From positions 1 to 11,454 of the forward strand of contig CAZHZT010000158.1 of assembly GCA_964537285.1 (NCBI GenBank): 11,454 nucleotides of DNA, given 5' to 3'. Shown piece by piece: positions 1 to 7,800 of this stretch. Every line of letters begins with the position of its first letter. The stretch's first letter is position 1. The translations under genes were made by a program, and so were the position numbers. The notes below the pieces were generated by a model. That model was given only the letters and a program-made list of their open reading frames with translations, was not told where the DNA came from and made no database searches. Origin of the DNA: CAZHZT01 sp964537285. GTDB taxonomy: Bacteria; Bacteroidota; Bacteroidia; Chitinophagales; Saprospiraceae.

Positions 1-22
1 ACTTTTTTCTTGATAAAAAAGT
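1..22. repeat. A/T-rich hairpin at the left window edge
   Basis: Positions 1-8 (ACTTTTTT) pair perfectly with 15-22 (AAAAAAGT) around a 6-base loop. The following bases (23-40, ending in ATCAAGGCTG) look like part of the same dispersed intergenic repeat. The window begins here, so the left limit of the element is unknown. Its function is not evident; it could be the terminator stem of a gene lying to the left. Confidence 0.4.
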
Positions 23-55
23 AGCAAAAAATCAAGGCTGTATTCAATTCTTAAT

Positions 56-97
56 GCTTTTTGAAAGGCTGGCAGCCTAAAATGAATAAACTCGCCG
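56..97. repeat. Left-edge repeat with copies at the right edge
   Basis: Positions 56-77 (starting GCTTTTTGAAAGGCTGG) recur at 11370-11391 in the same orientation with one mismatch in 22. Positions 73-97 (starting CAGCCTAAAATGAATAAA) recur exactly, 25 of 25, in the opposite orientation at 11419-11443. The match is too long to be chance in this window, so this is a dispersed repeat with ends that behave as separable parts. The second part forms the left end of the palindromic element at 73-218. Confidence 0.7.
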
Positions 98-218
98 CTT
101 CGCGGCGAAATTTTCTTTTGAGGAAGGCCGAAAGGGCTATTTTGCTTCGCAAAATGGCCCTTTCGGCCTTCCTCTCAAAGGAGTTTCGCTGTAAACCACC
201 TACTCATATTTTAGCCTG
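73..218. repeat. Nested palindromic repeat element, copy 1
   Basis: The outer ends are imperfect inverted repeats: 73-88 (CAGCCTAAAATGAATA) against 201-218 (TACTCATATTTTAGCCTG). Inside, 93-98 and 102-107 form a 6-bp hairpin with loop TTC. GAAATTTTCTTTTGAG follows, and then a long central stem: 120-145 pairs with 149-174 around a 3-base loop, with only one G-T pair. The stem reads GAGGAAGGCCGAAAGGGC on its left arm. The same layout recurs at 1634-1825 and 3181-3292. There is no coding capacity inside, so this is a non-autonomous repeat, possibly also working as a transcription terminator. Confidence 0.65.
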
Positions 219-339
219 AAATATTTTTTTGATACCTTCTGATTAATTTACGTCTCAACAGAAAATAAACTGAGCTATGCTCAACGTTGTAAGGTCATCA
301 ATCAGCCTAAATTCATCCACTAACCATAATCACCTGAAT

Positions 340-1527
340 ATGAAGCGCTATTTCACTATTTTATGCGTCCTTTTTCTCGGAAGTGCCTTCTATAATACCG
401 CTTTTTCACAATCGGCTATTATTGAAGGATATGCTTTTGAAGCCGATAACCGGGGATACCTGAGAAATGTAAAGATTCAAATACTTAGACAAAGAACCGG
501 CGACCTGATCGCGGAAACCCGATCCAATAAAGATGGTTACTTCTCGATGGAAGTGCCCCGAAGTAAAGAATTTATCCTGACAGCCGAAAAGAGAATGTTC
601 GGTACCATTGAAGAATTAGTAAGTACCATCGGCCTGAATGAGGGCGAAAAGGTATTTATCCAATTGGAATTTCACCGCAAACCGGGCTACATCTTCGATG
701 TAACCATCGCTGAAAGAGCTCAAAAAGGAGAAGCCGCAGTAAAAGCAATCACAGGTTCCCGTATTGAAATCTATAACAATACAACCCGCGCAGAAGAACT
801 CGTTCTGGACAGCTTCCCCTACCCTACTTTTAACTTTGGCTTTGAAAAAGGCAACCACTACACCATTATGATCCGCAAAAAAGGCTTCCTGACCAAGCGT
901 ATTGAAGCCTATGTGAACATAGCGGGCTGCATCCTTTGCTTTGATGGCTTAGGAAAGTTTGAACCGAAAGTGACCGACGTCATGTCTTATGGCCTGGAAA
1001 CGGGCACCATGCTGGCCAACATCGAAATGGAACCCGTGGAAATCAATAAGACCTTCAAAATCGAGAACATCTACTACGATTTTGACAAGTGGAACATCCG
1101 TTCCGATGCTGCCGAGGAACTCGATAAGGTCATTACTGTTCTTAAAGATAATCCGGGCATCAAAATGGAGCTGGGCTCCCATACCGATGCCAGAGGCAGC
1201 GATAGCTACAACCTCGAGCTATCCCGCAAACGGGCCAAAGCAGCCGTCGAATACATCATCAATTCTAACTTCATCAATGCCAACAACATTGTCTCCAAGG
1301 GCTATGGCGAATCTCAGCTGGTTAACAAATGCGATGATGGCGTCAATTGTGAAGAAGAGCAACATCAAGAAAACAGAAGAACTGAGCTCAAAATCATCGG
1401 CATCGCCGAAGAAGATCCACTCGATAAAAAGAGCCTGAAAGACATCATCGAAGAAGAAAAATTACTGGAAGAAGTTTTGAACCAGGAACCTGTGAAGATC
1501 CCTGAAAATAAAGACAAGAAAAACTAG
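340..1527 (+). CDS. OmpA-family peptidoglycan-binding outer-membrane protein
   Basis: The start at 340 gives a 395-residue protein with a clean signal peptide (MKRYFTILCVLFLGSAFYNT..FSQ, residues 1-24). The upstream in-frame ATG at 277 would place 21 polar residues before it, so it is not preferred. After the signal, residues about 26-95 resemble a carboxypeptidase-regulatory/CNA-B-like beta sandwich ('RNVKIQILRQRTGDLIAETRSNKDGYFSMEVP'-type pattern). A middle region carries a CxxC pair in 'AGCILCFDG'. Residues about 240-355 are an OmpA C-terminal domain: 'YYDFDKWNIR', 'SHTDARGS' and 'LSRKRAKAAVEY'. D283 and R298 sit at the spacing of the Asp/Arg pair that binds diaminopimelate in characterised OmpA proteins. 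A two-Cys loop precedes 'NRRTELKI'. A charged, coil-like tail of about 40 residues follows. It probably tethers the outer membrane or a periplasmic structure to peptidoglycan. No N-terminal porin barrel is seen. Confidence 0.9.
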   Translation: MKRYFTILCVLFLGSAFYNTAFSQSAIIEGYAFEADNRGYLRNVKIQILRQRTGDLIAETRSNKDGYFSMEVPRSKEFILTAEKRMFGTIEELVSTIGLNEGEKVFIQLEFHRKPGYIFDVTIAERAQKGEAAVKAITGSRIEIYNNTTRAEELVLDSFPYPTFNFGFEKGNHYTIMIRKKGFLTKRIEAYVNIAGCILCFDGLGKFEPKVTDVMSYGLETGTMLANIEMEPVEINKTFKIENIYYDFDKWNIRSDAAEELDKVITVLKDNPGIKMELGSHTDARGSDSYNLELSRKRAKAAVEYIINSNFINANNIVSKGYGESQLVNKCDDGVNCEEEQHQENRRTELKIIGIAEEDPLDKKSLKDIIEEEKLLEEVLNQEPVKIPENKDKKN

Positions 1528-1548
1528 TTATATTTGGTTTCCTGCATT

Positions 1549-1619
1549 TTTTATATGGAGAGACATCTTTTTTTCATTTTTCTTCGAAAAATGAAAAAAA
1601 GATGTCTCTCCATATAAAA
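1549..1619. terminator. 34-bp perfect hairpin after the OmpA-family gene
   Basis: Positions 1549-1582 are an exact reverse complement of 1586-1619, with loop TTC, 22 bases after the stop of the OmpA-family gene. The arm reads TTTATATGGAGAGACATC and continues into a T-rich stretch. Position and stem strength fit transcription termination, but no T-run follows the 3' arm, so the terminator role is inferred. The arms are unrelated in sequence to the neighbouring palindrome at 1634-1825. Confidence 0.55.
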
Positions 1620-1633
1620 CTTACCTGCCAGAA

Positions 1634-1825
1634 GGAATTGAAAATAAAAAGAGGCTGTCTCGTAAATAGGTTCGTTGCGCTTGGCAGGAAATTTTCTTTT
1701 TTGAGAGGCGTTCTTTTTCAAAATTTTTAGTAAAAATTTTGAAAAAGAACGCCTCTCAATAGAAAATACTCCTCCCGAGCGCAACGAACCTATTTACGAG
1801 ACAGCCTCTTTGTGTTTTCAATTTC
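1634..1825. repeat. 192-bp nested palindromic element, copy 2 (MITE-like)
   Basis: The outer arms 1648-1680 and 1779-1811 are perfect 33-bp inverted repeats beginning AAAGAGGCTGTCTCG. A further imperfect 14 bp on each side (GGAATTGAAAAT.. against ..GTTTTCAATTTC) extends the palindrome to 1634-1825. The inner arms 1701-1728 and 1732-1759 pair perfectly, flanked by ATTTTCTTT on the left and AGAAAAT on the right. Together with the upstream hairpin this fills the 401-bp space between two genes. The ends with GAGGCTGTCTC resemble terminal inverted repeats of some Bacteroidota insertion sequences (from memory, not searched). There is no coding capacity, so a non-autonomous mobile repeat is likely. 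Confidence 0.65.
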
Positions 1826-1928
1826 TTATCAAAACCTCCTACTTGTTAAACCTGTTTTAAACTTGACAAACATCATTGCATTTACGCTCTTTTTTTTACA
1901 AATTGCTGGAAAACAAAATCGCAAAGTC

Positions 1929-2381
1929 ATGAAAACGCATCTTATAATTCTAATCTTCAGCTTCCTTTTTCTCCAAGCTAACCTTTGGGGCCAACAAACG
2001 GAACCTTCTGACCAAAACCCAAATTACAGGCGTAGTCTGGAAAAATACCAGACCATAAAGGACTCCTTGCTTCAAAACATGGGAGAAACCATTCAGGATA
2101 CGTATAAAGCAATTGACCCTATCCAGGACAAAATAGATGCACGAGAAGCGCGCAGAGCCTTCAGACGTGATCTCAGGCTTGAAAGGGCTCGCGCTCCCCG
2201 AGTATTTATTGACCGGGGCTGGAACAACTGGGGCTACGACCCTTATGGCTTCGGCTTCAATCGGTGGAACCGATGGAACCGTTGGGGCAACAACTGGAAT
2301 AATAACTTCTACGGTGGTTCCCGCTTCAATTACTTCAGAAATAATTGGGGCTTTGGATTAGACTGGTACTACTGGCCTTGA
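1929..2381 (+). CDS. Small secreted protein with Trp/Asn/Arg-rich tail
   Basis: The family is not recognised. The ATG at 1929 gives 150 residues opening with a clear signal peptide (MKTHLIILIFSFLFLQANLWGQ, cleavage probably before or after the Gln). Starting at 1812 would add 39 residues that overlap the end of the palindrome at 1634-1825, so the later start is preferred. Residues about 25-95 are charged and probably helical, with an Arg/Ala run ('DAREARRAFRRDLRLERARA'). From about residue 95 the composition changes to Trp, Asn, Gly, Tyr and Arg, including a short internal repeat 'RWNRWNRWGNNWNNN' and an end in '..DWYYWP'. This suggests an exported, envelope-associated protein, possibly with an aromatic surface-binding tail; this is inference. 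It stands alone between palindromes, so it is probably transcribed separately. Confidence 0.75.
   Translation: MKTHLIILIFSFLFLQANLWGQQTEPSDQNPNYRRSLEKYQTIKDSLLQNMGETIQDTYKAIDPIQDKIDAREARRAFRRDLRLERARAPRVFIDRGWNNWGYDPYGFGFNRWNRWNRWGNNWNNNFYGGSRFNYFRNNWGFGLDWYYWP
2264..2302 (+). repeat. Short tandem coding repeat (Arg/Gly-Trp-Asn)
   Basis: Within the small secreted protein gene, GGTGGAACC, GATGGAACC and GTTGGGGC follow each other and encode RWN-RWN-RWG, with NNWNNN next. The three units are near-identical at DNA level, which points to local duplication and possible length variation between strains. Confidence 0.5.
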
Positions 2382-2404
2382 TAGTTTGATGTTTAATTTT
2401 TTAG

Positions 2405-2511
2405 TTCTTTGACATAAATTGTGAAAAATGGGACTTCGAAATGAGAAGCCTTTCAGCCACAAGGGCATTCAAGGCTTCTCGTTTTGAAGTTTCACACAAT
2501 TTGTCAAAGAA
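2405..2511. terminator. Long two-part hairpin between secreted protein and LpoB-like genes
   Basis: The outer arm 2405-2414 (TTCTTTGACA) pairs with 2502-2511. The next 7 bp, 2417-2423 with 2495-2501, also pair. The inner arm 2433-2452 (starting ACTTCGAAATGAGAAGCC) pairs with 2471-2490 with two G-T pairs, leaving an 18-base loop at 2453-2470. It begins 23 bases past the stop codon at 2381. It is suited to ending transcription of the upstream gene, though it lacks a following T-run. Its 3' arm overlaps a candidate -33 box for the next gene. Confidence 0.5.
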
Positions 2512-2532
2512 TGAATTTTTTTAGTACTTTTA
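2500..2532 (+). promoter_or_regulatory. Candidate Bacteroidota-type promoter for the LpoB-like gene
   Basis: TTTG at 2500-2503 and TACTTTTA at 2525-2532 approximate the Bacteroidota -33 (TTTG) and -7 (TAnnTTTG) boxes, separated by 21 bases. They lie 36 bases before the ATG at 2569. The -7 box misses the final G, so this is a plausible but weak call. The -33 box lies inside the 3' arm of the hairpin at 2405-2511. Confidence 0.3.
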
Positions 2533-2568
2533 TGATAATTATTAACCAATCAAAACGAAATCTGCCAC

Positions 2569-3159
2569 ATGAAAAATCTTCTTCATGGAAGCCTGTTTAT
2601 TTTAATGATCGCATTAATTGCTTCATCTTGTTCTCGCTCTGTATCCAGGATAGAAACAGATGAAGTCCGTGACCTAAGCGGTCGCTGGAACGATACCGAT
2701 TCCCGCTTAACGGCCGAAGAAATTACCTCTGAAGCCCTGCTGGGAGATTGGCTGGCTAACTTCCGAATCAAGAATAATGGCGAAAAACCAACGGTTATTG
2801 TGGGCTTTATCACCAACAAATCACACGAACACATCGAAGCGGAAACTTTTGTTAAAGATATTGAAAAATCTTTCATTAATACAGGTAAAGTAAGATTGGT
2901 ACAAGGCGGTAAAAAACGCGAAGAGTTGAGAGCAGAAAGAGCGGATCAACAGGACAATGCCTCTAAATCTACTATGAAAAGATGGGGTATGGAAATCGGA
3001 GCGGATTTCATCATGCAGGGGGCCATTAACTCTATCGTAGATGCTTACAAAAAGCAAAAAATCGTATACTACCAAATTGACCTTGAACTTACGAATATCG
3101 AAACCAACGAAATCGTCTGGATCGGCGATAAGAAGATCAAGAAGTATATCAAGAATTAA
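2569..3159 (+). CDS. lpoB: LpoB-like penicillin-binding protein activator lipoprotein
   Basis: The protein has 196 residues with a lipoprotein signal peptide and lipobox 'ALIASSC', so Cys21 should be lipidated. The mature part has the hallmarks of the LpoB/YcfM family: 'DLSGRWNDTDSR' near residues 36-47, a 'PTVIVGFITNKSHEHIE' strand-turn, 'WGMEIGADFIMQGAINSI' near residues 138-155, and a C-terminal strand pair 'YYQIDLELTNIETNEIVWIGDKKIKK'. In enterobacteria LpoB reaches through the periplasm to stimulate the bifunctional synthase PBP1b; the partner in Bacteroidota is not shown here. The gene lies just before a COG3014-type lipoprotein gene, a pairing known from other phyla, which supports both calls. 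The 161-bp gap between them holds a palindromic repeat, so co-transcription is possible but not proven. The start is fixed by the signal peptide. Confidence 0.8.
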   Translation: MKNLLHGSLFILMIALIASSCSRSVSRIETDEVRDLSGRWNDTDSRLTAEEITSEALLGDWLANFRIKNNGEKPTVIVGFITNKSHEHIEAETFVKDIEKSFINTGKVRLVQGGKKREELRAERADQQDNASKSTMKRWGMEIGADFIMQGAINSIVDAYKKQKIVYYQIDLELTNIETNEIVWIGDKKIKKYIKN

Positions 3160-3180
3160 TAAATTTTCCGGAGGAATGAA

Positions 3181-3292
3181 CGCGCCTACGGCGCGAAAGT
3201 TCTTTTTTGAGGCCGTGCCGAAAAGGTATTTTAGCTTTGCCAAAATACCTTTTCGGCACGGCCTCAACAGAAAATACTGCCGCGTAGCGGCA
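3181..3292. repeat. Nested palindromic repeat element, copy 3
   Basis: There are three hairpins in a row. The first is 3181-3186 with 3190-3195 (CGCGCC, loop TAC). The central stem is 3207-3232 with 3242-3267, perfect over 26 bp, with an inner GC/GC pair closing the loop. The third is 3278-3283 with 3287-3292 (TGCCGC, loop GTA). The spacers AAAGTTCTTTTTT and CAGAAAATAC match the frame of the copies at 73-218 and 1634-1825. The central stem shares GCCGAAA and TATTTT with copy 1 but differs elsewhere, with the matching change on the opposite arm. It separates the LpoB-like and COG3014 genes and begins 21 bases after the stop at 3159. Confidence 0.65.
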
Positions 3293-3320
3293 TAATACTT
3301 AAAGGAAAACCAATCCAAGC

Positions 3321-4781
3321 ATGAAACATCTATATGTATTCATACTCATTTCTATTATATCCACCCTTTATATAGCCTGTGCCCCTATTTATGTTAAGAA
3401 CTTTAAGTACGAAACCTACGTAAGAGAGAATAATTTTGCTAAAGCGGATGCCTTTCTGACCGAAAGTTCTTTTTTCAATCGCAACCGGAACAAATTGCTT
3501 TTCTTACTTGAAAAAGGGAAAATTGCTCACTTAAAAGAAGATTATTCTTCCAGTAATAATTTTTTCAACGAAGCGGATTTGATGATCGAAGATCTTCGCT
3601 TTGACTTTGGTGCAGAGGCTATTTCTTTGCTGACCAATGACCAAATGAAACCCTATCAGCCGGAAGACTATGAAACGGTGGCGATCCATTATTACAAAGC
3701 CTTGAATTATCTCAACCTGAACCTGCCCAACGAAGCACTGGTAGAGGCCAAAAGGATCAACCTCAAGCTGAATAAAATTAACGATAAATATGCCGATCAT
3801 AAAAACAGATATCAAAATGATGCCCTTGCTCATATCGTGATGGGCATGATTTACGAACGCCAACGAGACTACAACGATGCGTTTATTGCTTATCGCAATG
3901 CTTATGAACTTTTTGAAAAAAACGATAACAGCTACATGGGAAGCCCGCTTCCTGCTCAGCTTAAGGAAGATTTAATGAGGGCCGCCCATCTGAGTGGTTT
4001 TACAAGTGACCTCCAATTTTATGAAAGGAAATTCGGTACTACCTACAAGCATACAAGAGCTCCGGGTGGTTACCTTTATTTCTTTTGGGAAAATGGTTTG
4101 GGCCCGGTTAAATCAGAGTGGAGTCTTAACTTCTCCATTGTCCCTATCCAAGGCACACAATATCAGTTTGTTAATCATGATTTGGGATTGTCGTTCCCTT
4201 TTGAATACGAAAACGATGATGACGACGACGATGGGCCTAAAATTGAAGATATTCAATTCGTAAGAGTTGCTTTTCCTATGTATGTTGATCGTCCCTATAA
4301 TTGTACCTCCGGCTCCCTGGTGGCGGGTTCAGAGCGAACAAAACTAAATCCAGTCGAAAACTACGATTACATTGCCCGCAGAACCTTAAAAGATCGATTT
4401 GCAAGAGAAGCGGCCAGAGCGTTGCTCCGTTTAGCCTTAAAAAAACTATCCGAATTGGGTGTGCGCAAAGAAGATGAAACGGCGGGGGCTATTTTAGGTG
4501 TCTTCAATGCCATTACAGAAAAAGCCGATACACGTAACTGGCAAACCCTTCCTTCTACGATTTCTTATGTTCGGATTCCCTTAAAAAGAGGCTCTAATAC
4601 TATTTTCCTCGAGGCTAGTGCTCCTAATGGTGGCACCATTGCAGAAGAATTTACGGTTGAGGGAACGGGAAAAACACAGTATATCTCGCGTCAGACCTTT
4701 GCAACGCTCGGCAATATTTCGGCAAATGCTTATTACAGGCAATTGCAGGTGAGTGGGAATCCATTTTCCGGAATGGATTAG
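3321..4781 (+). CDS. COG3014-type TPR lipoprotein, partner of LpoB-like gene
   Basis: The protein has 486 residues. The signal ends at lipobox 'LYIAC', so Cys20 is the expected lipidation site. Residues about 25-235 are helical and TPR-like: 'NNFAKADAFLTES', 'IHYYKALNYLNLNLPNEALVEAKRI', 'ALAHIVMGMIYERQRDYNDAFIAYRNAYELFE'. The C-terminal half is beta-rich and ends with 'RIPLKRGSNTIFLEA'-like sequence, as in the family I recall as COG3014, which co-occurs with LpoB. Its role is unproven; a scaffold or modulator of peptidoglycan synthase activators is an inference from the neighbour. A run of six Asp codons (4215-4232) lies in the beta-rich half, probably a surface loop and possibly calcium-binding. 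AAAGGA at 3301-3306 is only loosely placed as a ribosome site. The gene ends 65 bp before the convergent alpha-2-macroglobulin stop. Confidence 0.75.
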   Translation: MKHLYVFILISIISTLYIACAPIYVKNFKYETYVRENNFAKADAFLTESSFFNRNRNKLLFLLEKGKIAHLKEDYSSSNNFFNEADLMIEDLRFDFGAEAISLLTNDQMKPYQPEDYETVAIHYYKALNYLNLNLPNEALVEAKRINLKLNKINDKYADHKNRYQNDALAHIVMGMIYERQRDYNDAFIAYRNAYELFEKNDNSYMGSPLPAQLKEDLMRAAHLSGFTSDLQFYERKFGTTYKHTRAPGGYLYFFWENGLGPVKSEWSLNFSIVPIQGTQYQFVNHDLGLSFPFEYENDDDDDDGPKIEDIQFVRVAFPMYVDRPYNCTSGSLVAGSERTKLNPVENYDYIARRTLKDRFAREAARALLRLALKKLSELGVRKEDETAGAILGVFNAITEKADTRNWQTLPSTISYVRIPLKRGSNTIFLEASAPNGGTIAEEFTVEGTGKTQYISRQTFATLGNISANAYYRQLQVSGNPFSGMD

Positions 4782-4789
4782 AAAGTAGT

Positions 4790-4829
4790 CGATAGCCGGC
4801 AACTACCGCTTAGGGGTTACCGGCTATCG
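4790..4829. terminator. Bidirectional hairpin between convergent genes
   Basis: CGATAGCCGG (4790-4799) pairs exactly with CCGGCTATCG (4820-4829) around a 20-base loop. It sits in the 65-bp space between the stop of the COG3014-type gene (4781) and the stop of the alpha-2-macroglobulin gene (4847 on the - strand). The location fits a shared terminator for both strands. Neither side carries a long T-run. Confidence 0.6.
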
Positions 4830-4846
4830 GCCACTAGCTAAAATTA

Positions 4847-7800
4847 TCACAAGGCCTCCGGCGCAACCACCTCTACCCACTGCCCCGCTTCGCGAGCATT
4901 AATAGACGCATCATACATAGCTTCACAAGCGATTGAAGGCAAATAAAAACGGCCTTGGTAGGCGGCATTCAAATGGATGCGATAGACGTTTTGCTGGTTC
5001 CTGTTTAAATCAAAGTAGGTGTATACTCTGTCATCTCTGATATCCTGAAAGTCATAATTCGAGCTTAGGGGGCCATTGAAATCATCCATGCGGGTATTGA
5101 GGATTTCCCAGCCGGAAGGAAAAATCTGGCTCAGCACCATTTCTTCATACCGGATGCCTCTGCTGCCAGGGTTTTTGACGGTAACTTCGGCTACAAAATC
5201 AGCCCCCTGAGCGATCCTGTTAATGTTAAAGGCTTCACCATTTTTGGTTTTGAAATTGACAGTGATTCCCAGGTCATTTTCAATGGAAGTTTGCTCTCCT
5301 AAAGCAGGTTGCCCGGAATTAATAAGGCGCAAAAATAATTTTCCACTGCCTGTATTCCGGATTTCCAGATTTTGATTGCTATATGCAGCACGGCCAACTT
5401 CAATTTGATAAATCTTGGAGGCACCTCCAACGTTGACGGCCGCGCTATTGCCAAGTTTGTAGGTGAAAGCATAATCATCGCCTCCATCTGTTTCATAACC
5501 ATAAAATTTGCACAGAGCAACTAAGGCATAGGAAAGGGTTTGAGTAGAATACCAATTACCCTGACTGAGGCTTTTCGAGATATCTCTGACAAGGGTTACG
5601 GCCTTATCTTTCTGATCCAGGAGCACCAAGGTTTCCAGTATCATAGCCTGATCGCGAAGATCGGAACCGTAGTTACCGCCCAATTCTCTGTAAGGAGACA
5701 CATTAAGTTCCAGATCACGGCAGATCTTTTCAGCGACCTCCTTTCTTCCGGAAAGAGCGTAAGCAGCAGCCAGTCTCCAGGCAGCAGGCAAGGATAGTTT
5801 GGAGTACTCTCTCAGGCGATTCATGGCACCGAGTTCAGGTTTTTCAGCCAGCGCCAGAGTGAAGAGGCGATATGCCTGATCCAGGTCGCTGTAACGATAG
5901 CCATCCAGTTGAGGATCCCATCGTTTGGCCATTTTTTGTTGATAGTCCGCCCAGTTATTGAGCAGGGCTCCGGAAACGGAATAGCCCTGAGCTTTCGCCT
6001 CCAGCATGAAATGTCCGGCATAATTAGTGCCCCATGGGGAAGAATTTGTTTCGCCAGGCCAATAGGCAAAACCACCTGAAGCGGTTGTAAATCGTTTTAA
6101 GCGGCCGACCGCGGCCGCGACATTATCCCTGATCTTCTGGCGTTGTTCATCGTTGAGTTCAGTCAATTGATTAACAAATAATTGAGGGAAAGCACCTGAA
6201 ACAGTTTGTTCAATACATCCATGCGGATATCTTATCAGATAACTCAATCTTTTTTCAATGCCGATCGGCGGGAAAGAGGAAGCTTCTATTACGGCGCTAT
6301 TGGTACCTTGCACGCCAAGTGGAGTTAAAGCCTCCGACCAAGATTCGCCGGGATTGAGAACATAATCAGTTGCCTCAGTTATCAAGGGGTTCGGGTTGCG
6401 CACATCGATTTCGATTTCCTGTGAAGCTTTTTCGCCGGCGCCTTCTGCGGTCACTTTAAATTTGGCAATACCTACTTTACTGTTGACTTTGAGATCAAAG
6501 GAGATCAGTTTTTCGCCTGGTTTATCAAAGGTGATGGCTTGTTCATTACCGCTTACAATTTCAACCAAGCCAGAAGATTCTTCCAAAGCAACCTTAACGT
6601 TTTTCACTTTGTCTTCCATTGCAAAAAGCGTTATCGGCATTTGGAGGGTTTCTTCCGGGCCGATCACTCTGGGCAGGCTTGCCAGAAGCATCAAAGGCTT
6701 TCTTACCGGTACCGTTTTTTCGGTACTGCCATAGGCCCCCTGATCAGCAGCTACGACCATAGCCCGAACGGATCCGACATAATTTGGCATTTTCAGGGTA
6801 TGCCTGGCCGTTTTTCCGCTTTCAAGGAAAAAAGGCCCCAAATGTAAAACGACCGGTTTGAAGCGATTAGCGGATTGCTTTTCGGCAGCAGCTCCGACCG
6901 CATCGCCCCCACCAATGGATAATATACGTTGCATTTGGCCCGCATTGGCTCCAAGGATATGGTCATAAATATCCCAGGTCTTTACGCCTAACGCTTCCTT
7001 GGCATAGAAGGCTTCCCAGGGATCCGGGGTACGAAAACGCGTGAGATCCAATAATCCATCATCAACGACGGCTATGGTGTAAGCCATTGGTTTTCCGCTT
7101 GCCTCTTTTATGCTTAAATCGAAAGACTGTTCTGGTTCCAGTACATCGGCCATATCCATTACTGGAGATAGTTTGGTATCCGGGCTTTCCACCATGATCG
7201 GCACGACTCCATAGAGCCGAATAGGAAGGTCATTTTCCACCTGGGCATGCGGTTGAATTAATGATACATGAGCATAGACATTGGGAGTCATTTTTTCAGA
7301 AGCATAAAACCTAAAGGTATTATCTCCTTTTTGCATATCCATCCAATAAGTTTCCAGCACTTTCTGCCCATTCTCGATAGAAATGAGGCATTTCCCGGCA
7401 CTACTGCTAGGAATGCTTATTTCTACTGCTTCCCCTACATTATATTTTTCCTTATCCGAAGTAAAGTTGAGCATGGCTGCAGCATCGCGTTGACCTGCTT
7501 CATCATCGTACCAGGGATAACCTGCATAGAAATAATCACCGGTGCAATGGCCGCTTTCTTCGTCACAAACCCTTACGAGATAGCGCCCCCAATTATCTAC
7601 TTTTACAGGCCATTGTGCTTTTCCGTTATTATCAGTAGTGATCACCTCCTTGCTCTGTGCATTATGATGTGAGAGTGAATTAAAGCGGGAAACATTGTCG
7701 TAACCGCTATCCCACCACCAGCGCCAGTTGACTTTGTAAAGTCCGATGGATAATTTTTTATTGGAAAGTGGCTTCCCATCCTCATCGACGAGGACAACAG

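Noticed and set aside
228..251. Possible promoter TTTG...TAATTTAC before the OmpA-family gene
   Set aside because: The spacing between boxes is only 12 bases, too short for the Bacteroidota -33/-7 pair.
277..339. Upstream in-frame ATG extending the OmpA-family protein by 21 residues
   Set aside because: The extension is polar and would bury the signal peptide; the ATG at 340 begins a textbook signal sequence.
989..1438. Open frame of 149 codons inside the OmpA-family gene (+ strand, other frame)
   Set aside because: It overlaps a confidently assigned gene, shows no domain, and its composition follows from the codon pattern of the real frame.
1549..1825. CRISPR-like array from the succession of palindromes
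   Set aside because: There are no regularly spaced direct repeats or spacers; the stems differ in sequence and length, and no cas genes are present.
1863..1886. TTGACA-like box followed by CATTTACG before the small secreted protein
   Set aside because: No TAnnTTTG match at the right spacing; the region is A/T-rich and such matches are common.
1812..1928. Extended start of the small secreted protein
   Set aside because: The first bases lie in the palindrome at 1634-1825 and the ATG at 1929 starts directly at a clear signal peptide.
2821..3318. Open frame of 165 codons on the - strand across the LpoB-like gene and palindrome
   Set aside because: It is antisense to a recognised family and reads through the repeat hairpins; no family features.
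3194..3475. 15-base identical string CGAAAGTTCTTTTTT at 3194-3208 and 3461-3475
   Set aside because: The second copy lies inside coding sequence, has no flanking similarity, and half of the string is a T-run; probably chance.
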